DNA from: Triticum aestivum
Taxonomy: Eukaryota > Streptophyta > Magnoliopsida > Poales > Poaceae
Direction of reading: 5' to 3'
Assembly (NCBI RefSeq): GCF_018294505.1
Contig: NC_057800.1
Coordinates: 472,552,582-472,616,581 of the forward strand
DNA length: 64,000 bases
The notes beneath the pieces were generated by a model, which worked only from the letters and a program-made list of their open reading frames with translations, was not told the DNA's origin and did no database searches. The translations under genes were made by a program, and so were the position numbers. Below are positions 53,486 to 63,453 of the stretch, piece by piece; positions within the stretch are counted from its first letter, which is position 1; every line of letters starts with the position of its first letter.

Positions 53486-54968
53486 TGATACGTCCATTTT
53501 GCATCATGCTTTTATATCGATATTTATTGCATTATGGGATGTTATTACACATTATGTCACAATACTTATGCCTATTCTCTCATATTATACAAGGTTTACA
53601 TAAGGAGGGAGAATGACGGTAGCTGGAATTCTGGGCTGGAAAAGGAGCAAATATTAGAGACCAATTCTGCACAACTCCAAGTCCTGAAACCCCACGGAAG
53701 TTATTTTTGGAAATAATAAAAAATACTGAGCGAAGAAAATACCAGAGGGGGGCCACACCCTGGCCATGAGGGTGGGGGCGTGCCCTATCCCCCTGGGCGC
53801 GCTCCCTGCCTCGTGGGCCCCCTGTTGGCTCTCCGGTGCCCATCTTCTGCTATATGAAGTCTTTCGTCCGGAAAAAAAATCATAAGCAAGCTTTCGGGAC
53901 GATACGCCGCCGCCACGAGGCGGAACCTTGGCGGAACCAATCTAGGGCTTCGGCGGAGCTGTTCTGCCGGGGACACTTCCCTCCGGGAGGGGGAAATCAT
54001 CGCCATCATCATCACCAACGCTCCTCTCATCGGGAGGGGGCCAATCTCCATCAACATCTTCACCAACACCATCGCCTCTCAAACCCTAGTTCATCTCTTG
54101 TATCCAATTCTTGTCTCTAAGTCTGGGATTGGTACCTGTAGGTTGCTAATAGTGTTGATTACTCCTTGTAGTTGATGCTAGTTGGTTTATTTGGTGGAAG
54201 ATCATATGTTCAGATCCTATATGTATATTAATACCCCTCTGATTATGAACATGAATATGCTTTGTGAGTAGTTACGTTTGTTCCTGAGGACTTGGGAGAA
54301 GTCTTGCTATTAGTAGTCATGTGAATTTGGTATTCGTTCGATATTTTGATGAGATGTATGTTGTCTCTCCTCTAGCGGTGTTATGTGAACGTCGACTACA
54401 TGACACTTCACCATTATTTGGGCCTAGAGGAAGGAATTGGGAAGTAATAAGTAGATGATGGGTTGCTAGAGTGACAGAAGCTTAAACCCTAGTTTATGCG
54501 TTGCTTCGTAAGGGGCGGATTTGGATCCATATGTTTCATGCTATGGTTAGGTTTACCTTAATACTTCTTTTGTAGTTGGGGATGCTTGCAATAGGAGTTA
54601 ATCATAAGTGGGATGCTTGTCCAAGTAAGAACAACACCCAAGCACCGGTCCACCCACATATCAAATTATCAAAGTACCGAACGCGAATCATATGAACGTG
54701 ATGAAAACTAGCTTGACGATAATTCCCATGTGTCCTCGGGAGCGCTTTCTTCTATATAAGAGTTTGCCACCTTGCTGCACTTTATTTACTTTTGTTACTT
54801 GTTGCTCGTTACAAATTATCTTATCACAAAACTATTTGTTACCTATAATTTCAGTGCTTGCAGAGAATACCTTGCTGAAAACCGCTTATCATTTCCTTCT
54901 GCTCCTCGTTGGGTTCGACACTCTTACTTATCGAAAGGACTAGATAGATCCCCTATACTTGTGGGTCA
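53486..54968 (+). repeat. 5' LTR of element I (1483 bp)
   Basis: It starts TGATACGTCCATTTTG and ends CTTGTGGGTCA. A TATA box candidate TATATAAG lies at 54753-54760. The right border is set 14 bases before the primer site and could be off by a few bases because no second LTR is present. Confidence 0.7.
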
Positions 54969-54982
54969 TAAAGACTCTTTTC

Positions 54983-55000
54983 TGGTGCCGTTGCCGGGGA
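54983..55000 (+). other. Primer binding site of element I, tRNA-Asp type
   Basis: TGGTGCCGTTGCCGGGGA differs by one base from the complement of tRNA-Asp (TGGCGCC...). The C to T change is inside the site. Confidence 0.8.
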
Positions 55001-55203
55001 GTGAAGCGCCTTTGGTAGGTGGAATTTGGTAAGGAAAAATTTATATAGTGTGCTGAAATTTACTGTCACTTGTTACTATTGAAAGTAATCCTCTGAGGGG
55101 CTTGTTCGGGGTATCTTCACCCCGACCAGTAGAGCAAAGAGTCGCTCCTCAACCTACTAAACCTACTGAAAATGAAAATGTCTAGTTTGAAATTCCTTGG
55201 GGT

Positions 55204-57108
55204 ATGATAGAAAAACTGCTAGCTAATCCTTTTGCAGGAGATGGAACATTACATCCTGATGAGCACCTAATATATGTGGATGAAGTTTGTGGATTATTTA
55301 AACTTGCAGGTATGCCTGATGATGTAATCAAGAAGAAGGTCTTCCCTTTATCTTTGAAGGGAGATGCATTGACATGGTATAGGCTATGTGATGATATGGG
55401 ATCATGGAACTACAAACAACTGAAATTGGAATTTCATCAAAAGTTTTATCATATGCATCTTGTTCATCGTGATCGTAATTATATATATAATTTTTGGCCT
55501 CGTGAAGGATAAAGAATCGCTCAAGCTTGGGGGAGGCTTAAATCAATGTTATATTCATGCCCCAATCATGAGCTCTCAAGAGAAATGATTATCCAAAAAT
55601 TTTATGCTCGGCTTTCTGATAACAATCGCACCATGCTCGATACTTCTTGTGCTGGCTCTTTTATGATGAAGACTATTGAATTCAAATGGGGTTTATTGGA
55701 AAGAATTAAACGCAACTCTAAAGATTGGGATCTCGACGAAGGTAAGGAGTCAGGTATGACACCTAAGTTTGATTGTGTTAAATCTTTTATGGATACCGAT
55801 GTTTTCCGTAAATTTAGCACTAAATATGGACTTGACTCTGACATAGTAGCTTCTTTCTGTGAATCTTTTGCTGCTCATGTTGATCTCCCTATGGAGAAGT
55901 GGTTTAAATATCATCCTCCCGTTGAAGTAAAAGTAGTTGCACCTATTAAAGTTGAAGAAAAAACTATCACTTATAATGATCCTATTGTTCTTACTGCTTA
56001 TGTTGAGAAACCACCTTTTCCTGTTAGGATAAAAGATCATGCTAAAGCTTCAACTGTGGTTTGTAAAAGCAATATTAGAACCTATACACCTCCTGAGCAA
56101 GTTAAAGTTGAACCTAATGTTGCTATTGTTAAGGATCTCTTGGCTGATAATATTGATGGGCATGTTATTTATTTCTGTGATGAAACTGCTAGAATTGCTA
56201 AACCTTGTGCTAAAGATAAACATAGACCTATGGTAGGCATGCCTGTTATTTCTGTTAAAATAGGAGATCATTGTTATCATGGCTTGTGTGATATGGGTGC
56301 TAGTGCTAGTGCAATACCTATTGACTTATACAAAGAAATTATGCATGATACTGCACCTGCTGAGTTAGAAGATATTGATGTCACAATTAAACTTGCCAAT
56401 AGAGATACTATTTCACCAATTGGTATTGTTAGAGATGTTGAAGTCTTGTTTGGGAAAACTAAATATCCTACTGATTTTCTTGTTCTTGGTTCCCCACAAG
56501 ATAGCTTTTGTCCCATTATATTTGGTAGACCCTTCTTAAACACTATTAATGCTAGGATAGACTGCGAAAAGGATGTTGTTACTATTGGTTTAGGTGATAT
56601 GTCTCATAAGTTCAACTTCTCTAAATTTCGTAGACAACACCGTGAAGAGGAACTGCCTAGTAAAGATGAAATTATTGGTCTTGCTTCTATTGCCGTACCT
56701 CCTAGTGATCCTTTAGAACAATATTTGCTAGACCATGAAAATGATATGTTTATGAATGAAAGAAGGGAAATAGATGAAGTGTTCTTTAAACAGGGACCTA
56801 TTCTGAAACACAACTTGCCTGTTGAAATCTTAGGGGATCCTCCTCCACCCAAGGGTGATCCCGTGTTTGAGCTTAAACAACTGCCTGATACTCTTAAATA
56901 TGCTTATCTTGATGAAAAGAAGATATATCATGTCATTATTAGTGCTAACCTTTCAGAGAAGGAGGAAGAAAAATTATTAAAAACTCTGAAGAAGTACCGT
57001 GCTGCTATTGGATATACTCTTGATGATCTTAAGGGCATTAGTCCCACTCTATGTCAACACAAAATAAATTTGGAGAAAGATGCCAAACCAGTTATTGATC
57101 ACCAATGA
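55204..57108 (+). pseudogene. gag-protease of element I, one internal stop
   Basis: One frame runs from 55204 to TGA at 57106, broken by TAA at 55510. The capsid region shows LIYVDEVCGLFKLAGMPDDV, FPLSLKGDALTWYRLCDDMG and NHELSREMIIQKFYARLSDN. The protease region (about 56220-56560) shows HGLCDMGASASAIPIDLYKE and FCPIIFGRPFLNTINARIDC, with D-M-G-A as active site. The frame continues into the region before RT (about 56800-57100). Beyond the TGA the same frame goes on into RT. True N-terminal gag codons may lie upstream of 55204. It would package element RNA and cleave the polyprotein. Confidence 0.8.
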
Positions 57109-57123
57109 CGGCTGAATCCTAAG

Positions 57124-57889
57124 ATGAAAGAAGTGGTAAGAAAAGAAATACTAAAGCTCCTTGAGGCAGGTATAATTTATCCCGTTGCTGATAGTCAGTG
57201 GGTAAGTCTTGTCCATTGTGTTCCTAAGAAGGGAGGTATTACTGTCGTTCCCAATGATAAAGATGAATTGATTCCGCAAAGAATTATTACAGGTTATAGG
57301 ATGGTAATTGATTTACGCAAATTAAATAAGGCTACTAAAAAGATCATTACCCCTTACCTTTCATTGATCAAATGCTAGAAAGATTATCCAAACATACACA
57401 TTTTTGCTTTCTAGATGGTTATTCTGGTTTCTCTAAAATACCTGTGTCAGCTGATGATCAATCAAAGACCACTTTTACTTGCCCTTTCAGTACATTTGCT
57501 TATAGACGTATGCCTTTTGGTTTATGTAATGCACCTGCTACCTTTCAAAGATGCATGATGGCTATATTCTCTGAATTTTGTGAAAATATTTGTGAGGTTT
57601 TCATGGACGATTTCTCAGTTTATGGATCCTCTTTTGATGATTGCTTAAGCAACCTTGATCGAGTTTTGCAGAGATGCGAAGAAACTAACCTTGTCTTGAA
57701 TTGGGAGAAGTGCCACTTTATGGTTAATGAAGGTATTGTCTTGGGGCATAAAATTTGTGAAAGGGGCATTGAAGTTGATAAACCTAAGTTGATGCTATTG
57801 AAAAGATGCCATGTCCCAAGGACATCAAAGGTATAAGAAGTCTCCTTGGTCATGCCGGCTTTTATAGGAGGTTCATTAAGGACTTCTAA
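57124..57889 (+). pseudogene. Reverse transcriptase of element I, frameshifted
   Basis: 57124-57340 gives KEILKLLEAGIIYPVADSQW and RMVIDLRKLNKATKK. A one-base loss near 57343 shifts the frame. 57372-57790 gives MLERLSKHTHFCFLDGYSGF, YRRMPFGLCNAPATFQRCMM and the catalytic box VFMDDFSVYG at about 57597-57626. A second one-base loss near 57786 shifts the frame again; HAGFYRRFIKDF then runs into TAA at 57887. All RT blocks are in order, so the breaks are late decay. Confidence 0.85.
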
Positions 57890-58970
57890 AAAATTTCTCG
57901 GCCTCTGACTAATTTATTACAAAAAGATATACCGTTCGTCTTTGATGATGATTGTGTAGAAGCATTTGAAATACTTAAGAAAGCATTGATCTCTGCACCT
58001 ATTGTTCAACCACCTGATTGGAATTTACCTTTTGAAATTATGTGTGATGCTAGTGATTATGTTGTAGGTGCTGTTCTAGGGCAAAGAGTTGATAAGAAAT
58101 TAAATGTTATTCAATATGCTAGTAAAACTCTAGACAATGCCCAGATAAATTATGCTACTGCTGAAAAAGAATTCTTAGTAGTTGTATTTGCTTGTGATAA
58201 GTTCAGACCTTATATTGTTGATTCTAAAGTAACTATTCACACGGATCATGCTGCTATTAAATATCTTATGGAAAAGAAAGATGCTAAACCTAGACTTATT
58301 AGATGGGTTCTCTTGCTACAAGAATTTGATTTGCATATTATTGATAGTAAGGGAGTTGAGAACCCTGTTGTAGATAACTTGTCTAGGTTAGAAAATGTTC
58401 TTGATGACCCACTACCTATTGGTGATAGCTTTCCTGATGAACAATTAAATGTCATAAACGCTTCTCATACTGCTCCATGGTATGCTGATTATGCTAATTA
58501 CATTGTTGCTAAATTTATGCCACCTAGTTTCACATACCAGCAAAAGAAAAAGTTTTTCTATGATTTAAGACATTACTTTTGGGATGACCCACATCTTTAT
58601 AAAGAAGGAGTAGATGGTGTTATTAGACGTTGTGTACCTGAGCATGAACAGGAACAGATCCTACGCAAGTGTCACTCCGAAGCTTATGGAGGACACCACG
58701 CTGGAGATAGAACTGCACATAAGGTATTGCAATCCGGTTTTTATTGGCATACTCTCTTCAAGGATGCTCGTAAGTTTGTCTTATCTTGTGATGAATGTCA
58801 AAGAATTGGTAATATTAGTAGACGTCAAGAAATGCCTATGAATTATTCACTTGTTATTGAACCATTTGATGTTTGGGGCTTTGATTATATGGGACCGTTT
58901 CCTGCCTCTAATGGATATACACATATTTTAGTTGATGTTGATTACGTTACTAAGTGGGTAGAAGCTATCC
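57890..58970 (+). pseudogene. RNase H and integrase N-terminal region of element I
   Basis: The frame is open from 57890 to 59053. RNase [41 protein letters not shown] and [16 protein letters not shown] give the conserved D, E and D. The integrase zinc finger (about 58668-58810) is the H-H-C-C type: [20 protein letters not shown] and CDECQRIGN. The first catalytic aspartate lies in [21 protein letters not shown] one-base loss near 58967 ends the coding similarity in this frame. Confidence 0.8.
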
Positions 58971-59814
58971 AACTAGTAGTGCTGATCATAACACCTCTAT
59001 TAAGATGCTTAAAGAAGTTATTTTTCCGATGTTTGGAGTCCCTAGATATTTAATGACTGATGGTGGTTCACATTTTATTCATGGTGCTTTCCGTAAAATG
59101 CTTGCTAAGTATGATGTTAATCATAGAATTGCATCTCCTTATCACCCACAGTCTAGTGGTCAAGTAGAATTGAGTAATAGAGAACTCAAATTAATTTTGC
59201 AAAAGACTGTTAATATATCTAGAAATAATTGGTCCAAGAAACTTGATGATGCATTATGGGCCTATAGAACTGCATATAAAAATCCTATGGGTATGTCTCC
59301 GTATAAAATGGTTTATGGAAAATCATGTCACTTACCTCTCGAACTAGAACATAAGGCTTATTGGGCTATTAAAGAGCTCAATTATGATTTCAAACTTGCC
59401 GGTGAGAAGAGGTTATTTGACATTAGCTCACTTGATGAATGGAGAACCCAAGCCTATGAGAATGCCAAATTGTTTAAAGAAAAAGTTAAAAGATGGCATG
59501 ACAAAAGGATACAAAAGCGTGAGTTTAATGTAGGTGATTATTTATTGCTATACAACTCTCGTTTAAGATTTTTTGCAGGAAAACTTCTCTCTAAATGGGA
59601 AGGTCCTTACGTTATCGAGGAGGTCTATCGTTCTGGTGCCATACAAATCAACAACTTCGAAGGCACAAATCCAAAGGTGATGAACAGTCAAAGAATCAAA
59701 CATTATATCTCAGGTAATCCTATAAATGTTAAAACCAATGTTACTGAAACTGTAACCCCAGAGGAATACATAAGGGACACTTTTCGGAACATTTTAGACT
59801 CCGAAAAGGAATAG
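58954..59814 (+). pseudogene. Integrase core and C-terminal part of element I
   Basis: The frame begins at the 58967 frameshift and is open for 286 codons. It carries the second and third catalytic residues in [14 protein letters not shown] and [20 protein letters not shown]. It continues with [20 protein letters not shown] and a GPY/F-like C-terminal block ([20 protein letters not shown]). The end is [17 protein letters not shown]. There is no chromodomain, as expected for Athila. The segment is undamaged apart from being out of frame with its N-terminal part. Confidence 0.85.
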
Positions 59815-60252
59815 GTATGTGGTACGGTAAGTAAACCGACTCCAAAACAGATCTAATGGCAATTTTTCTCTGTTTTGGAATATTTAGAAAAATAGAAAAT
59901 CAGAAGCAGTCCGGGAAGGACACGAGGGCTCCACGAGGGTGGAGGGCGCGCCCCCCTACCTCGTGGGCACCTCGTGCGCTCTTCGGACTCCGTTTTCTTG
60001 CACTTTACGTATTTTGGTCGGTGAAAATTCATTATATAATCTCCCGAAGGTTTTGACCACCGTATCACACAAAAATCTCTTGTTCTTGTTCCGAGCTGTT
60101 TTCTGCCAGGGTTGTCAAAGCCAAGCATCATGTCGTCTCCCTCCTCCTCCAACAATGAGGGCAACGATGCTTGGCTAATGAAGATAGAGCTGAAGAGAGA
60201 AGAACCCATGGAGATCAACAAGGAGATAGATCTCCTGTTCTCACTCGTATCA
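59815..60252 (+). other. Element I region after integrase
   Basis: GC-rich DNA with a short frame starting at ATG 60130 (SSPSSSNNEGNDAWLMKIEL), typical of the region after pol in this family as I recall it. The frame is cut at the junction with J. No polypurine tract or 3' LTR follows. Confidence 0.45.
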
Positions 60253-61258
60253 ATGCTTAAGTCTGTCTGAATCATGTTAGCAATTGCCGCATTTTATGAA
60301 ATCTAGAAAATGGATAAACAAAACTGCATTCCTTAATGGATTTATTTAAGAAGAGTTGTATATGATGCAACCAGAAGGTTTTGTCAATCCTAAAGGTGCT
60401 AACAAAATATGCAAGCTCCAGTGATCCATCTATGGACTAGTGAGAGCATCTCGAAGTTGGAATATACGCTTTGATAAGTTGATCAAAGCATATAGTTTTA
60501 TACAGACTTGCGGTGAAGCCTGTATTTACAAGAAAGTGAGTGGGAGCACTACAACATTTCTGATAAGTATATGTGAATGACATATTGTTGATCGGAGATA
60601 ATGTAGAATTATTCTGCAAAGCATAAAGGAATGTTTGAAAGGAGTTTTTTCAAAGAAATACCTCGGTGAAACTGCTTACATATTAAGCATCAAGATCTAT
60701 AGATATAGATCAAGACGCTTGATAAGTTTCTCAATGAGTACATACCTTGACAAAATTTTGAAGTAGTTCAAAATGGAACAGTCAAAGAAAGAGTTCTTGC
60801 CTGTGTTACAAGGTGTGAAACTGAGTAAGACTCAAATCTCGACCACCGCAGAAGATAGAAAGAGAATGAAAGTCATTCCATATGCCTTGGCCATAGGTTC
60901 TATAAAATATGTCATGCTATGTACCAGATCTATTGTATACCCTACACTATTTTTGGCAAGGGAGTACAATAGTGATCTAGGAGTAGATCACTGGACAACG
61001 GTCAAAATTGTCCTTAGTGAAATAAGGATATGTTTCTCGATTATGGAAGTGACAAAAAGGTTCGCCATAAAAGGTTACGTCGATGCAAAATTTGACACTG
61101 ATCCAGATGACTCTAAGTCTCAATCTGGATACATATTGAAAGTGGGAGCAATTAGCTAGAGTAGCTCCATGCAGAGCATTGTTGACATAGAAATTTGCAA
61201 AATACATACGGATCTGAATGTTGCAGACCCGTTGACTAAACTTCTCCCACAAGCATGA
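60253..61258 (+). pseudogene. Copia reverse transcriptase/RNase H remnant of element J
   Basis: Short in-frame pieces remain: YMMQPEGFVNPKGANKICKL (about 60360-60420), a decayed active-site region reading VNDILL near 60577, and an RNase H part at 60980-61160 with KGYVDAKFDTDPDDSKSQSG. The end IHTDLNVADPLTKLLPQA (61200-61256) is the usual Copia pol terminus. Many stops and frameshifts intervene, and part of RNase H between the last two pieces is missing. Confidence 0.8.
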
Positions 61259-61286
61259 TCACACCTTAGTACTCTTTGGGTGTTAA

Positions 61287-61417
61287 TCACATAGCAATGT
61301 GAACTATATTATTGACTCTGGTAAACCCTTTGGATGTTGGTCACATGACGATGTGAACTATGGGTGTTAATCACATGGTGATGTGAACTATTGATGTTAA
61401 ATCGCATGGCGATGTGA
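61287..61417. repeat. Four dyad motifs TCACAT-N4-ATGTGA
   Basis: Copies lie at 61287-61302, 61341-61356, 61371-61386 and 61402-61417, the last with one mismatch. Each is embedded in a unit like GGGTGTTAATCACATGGTGA. They lie between the end of pol and the polypurine tract. Confidence 0.8.
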
Positions 61418-61437
61418 TCTAGATTATTGACTCTAGT

Positions 61438-61450
61438 GCAAGTGGGAGAC
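61438..61450 (+). other. Polypurine tract of element J
   Basis: GCAAGTGGGAGAC directly precedes the LTR start TGGAGGAAATATGCC. AAGTGGGAGA before the LTR is typical of BARE-type elements. Confidence 0.8.
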
Positions 61451-62581
61451 TGGAGGAAATATGCCCTAGAGGCAATAATAAAGTTATTATTTATTTCCTT
61501 ATTTCATGATAAATGTTTATTATTCATGATAGAATTGTATTAACCGAAAACATAATACATGTGTGAATAAATAGACAAACAGAGTGTCACTAGTATGCCT
61601 CTACTTGACTAGCTCGTTGATCAAAGATGGTTAAGTTTCCTAACCATAGACATGAGTTGTCATTTGATTAACGAGATCACATCATTAGGAGAATGATGTG
61701 TTTGACTTGACCCATTCCGTTAGCTTAGCACTTGATCGTTTAGTTTGTTGCTATTTCTTTCTTCATGACTTATACATGTTCCTATGACTATGAGATTATG
61801 TAACTCCCGTTTACCGGAAGAACACTTTGTGTGCCACCAAACATCACAACATAACTGGATGATTATAAAGGTGCTCTACAGGTGTCTCCGAAGGTACTTG
61901 TTGGGTTGGCGTATTTCGAGATTAGGATATGTCACTCCGATTGTCGGAGAGGTACCTCTGGGCCCACTCAGTAATGCACATCACTATAAGCCTTGCAAGC
62001 ATTGCAACTAATGAGTTAGTTGCGGGATGATGTATTACGGAACGAGTAAAGAGACTTGCCGGTAACGAGATTGAACTAGGTATTGAGATACCGACGATCG
62101 AATCTCGGGCAAGTAACATACCGATGACAAAGGGAACAACATATGTTGTTATGCGGTTTGACCGATAAAGATCTTCGTAGAATATGTAGGAGCCAATATG
62201 GGCATCCAGGTCCCGCTATTGGTTATTGACCAGAGAGGTTCCTCGGTCATGTCTACATAGTTCTCGAACCCGTAGGGTCCGCACGCTTAACGTTCATTGA
62301 CGATATAGTACTATGAGTTATGTATGTTGGTGACCGAATGTTGTTCGGAGTTCCAAATAAGATCACGGACATGACGAGGAACTTCGGAATGGTCTGGAGA
62401 TAAAGATTGATATATGGGATAATAGTGTTTGGACTCCAGAAGGGTTCCGAAATTCACCGGAAGGGGTTCCGGATGTTTCCTAGAATGTTTGGGTACGAGA
62501 ACACTTTATTTGGGCCAAAGGGGAAAGCCCACAAGGTTTTTGGAAAGCGAAAAAGGAAGTTTTGCGGAGTCTAGGGGCCAT

Positions 62582-62629
62582 ACGCCAGGGTCCCTGGCGT
62601 CTGGGTCCAGACGCCAGGAACCCTGGTGT
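62582..62629. repeat. Two palindromes around CCAGACGCCAGG in the LTR of J
   Basis: ACGCCAGGGTCCCTGGCGT (62582-62600) is a perfect inverted repeat. ACGCCAGGAACCCTGGTGT (62611-62629) is an imperfect copy. They lie about 95 bases upstream of the TATA box. Confidence 0.85.
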
Positions 62630-62721
62630 CTGGCCCTGGAGTCCGAGAAGGACTCTTGCCTTTCGGGTGAAACCGACTTTGTGGAGGCTTTTACTCCAAG
62701 TTTCGACCCCAAGGCTCAACA

Positions 62722-62730
62722 TATAAATAG
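62722..62730 (+). promoter_or_regulatory. TATA box of the LTR of J
   Basis: TATAAATAG lies in a position that leaves about 430 bp of R-U5 downstream. BARE-type LTRs are transcribed from such a box. Confidence 0.75.
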
Positions 62731-63162
62731 AGGGGTAGGGCTAGCACCCAAGACACATCAAGAAACACCAAGCCGTGTACCGGCAACCCCGTCCCCTCTA
62801 GTTTATCCTCCGTCATAGTTTTCGTAGTGCTTAGGCGAAGCCCTGCGGAGATTGTTCTTCACCAACACCGTCACCACACCGTCGTGCTGCCGAAACTCAT
62901 CTACTACTTCGCCCCTCTTGCTGGATCGAGAAGGCGAGGACGTCACCGAGCCGAACGTGTGCAGAACTCGCAGGTGCCGTCCTTTCAGTACTTGGATCGG
63001 TCGGATTGTGAAGACGTACGACTACATCAACCGCGTTGATATAACGCTTCCGCGAACGGTCTACGAGGGTACGTAGACAACACTCTCCCCTCTCGTTGCT
63101 ATGCATCACCATGATCCTGCATGTGCGTAGGATTTTTTTTAAAATTACTACGTTCCCCAACA

Positions 63163-63211
63163 GATCTTGCGTGTGCATAGGAAATGTTTGAAATTACCGC
63201 GTTCCCCAACA
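63163..63211 (+). repeat. Second copy of the LTR tail
   Basis: The 49 bases GATCTTGCGTGTGCATAGG...GTTCCCCAACA repeat the last part of the LTR of J (about 63114-63162) with several differences. It may be the edge of an older LTR into which J inserted, or a local duplication. Confidence 0.75.
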
Positions 63212-63453
63212 CATTACGGTAAGCTTTTTACCGGCTTTCGTGGTTCCTTGTTGCCGGTGGGAGAGAAGCTACGACCATCGGTGTTGCCCATCGACCCCAA
63301 CAACTTCCGGTAGGCTGCATTGCCGCAGGGCGCCGATGACCACCACCAACCCCAACCTTGCTTTTGCTGCCGACGAGGGAAGCTCAACGTGCTCGTTCCG
63401 GCCACGTCTCCACCATGACTGCAAGGTGTTCGACGCTTTGCTCACAAGGTACA

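Larger units (their letters stand above)
53486..60252 (+). mobile_element. Athila-type gypsy element I, lacking its 3' end
   Basis: A 5' LTR, tRNA-Asp-type primer site, gag, protease, RT, RNase H and integrase follow in that order on the plus strand. The 3' LTR is missing; at about 60252 the sequence changes to Copia element J. Of all elements here it retains the most complete pol. It illustrates the kind of partner that D, E and H would need. GTTGC (53481-53485) may be its target duplication. Confidence 0.85.
60253..63162 (+). mobile_element. BARE/WIS/Angela-like Copia element J, 3' part
   Basis: Decayed RT and RNase H coding DNA is followed by a spacer with dyad repeats, a polypurine tract and a full LTR. 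The left border at about 60253 is where similarity to element I stops and the Copia RT begins (ATGCTTAAGTCTGTC). The 5' half is absent. This LTR family is characteristic of Triticeae genomes. Confidence 0.85.
61451..63162 (+). repeat. 3' LTR of element J (1712 bp)
   Basis: The LTR runs from TGGAGGAAATATGCCC to GTTCCCCAACA. The most common start in the family, as I recall it, is TGTTGGAAATATGCC. It contains a double palindrome (62582-62629) and a TATA box (62722-62730). Confidence 0.85.
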
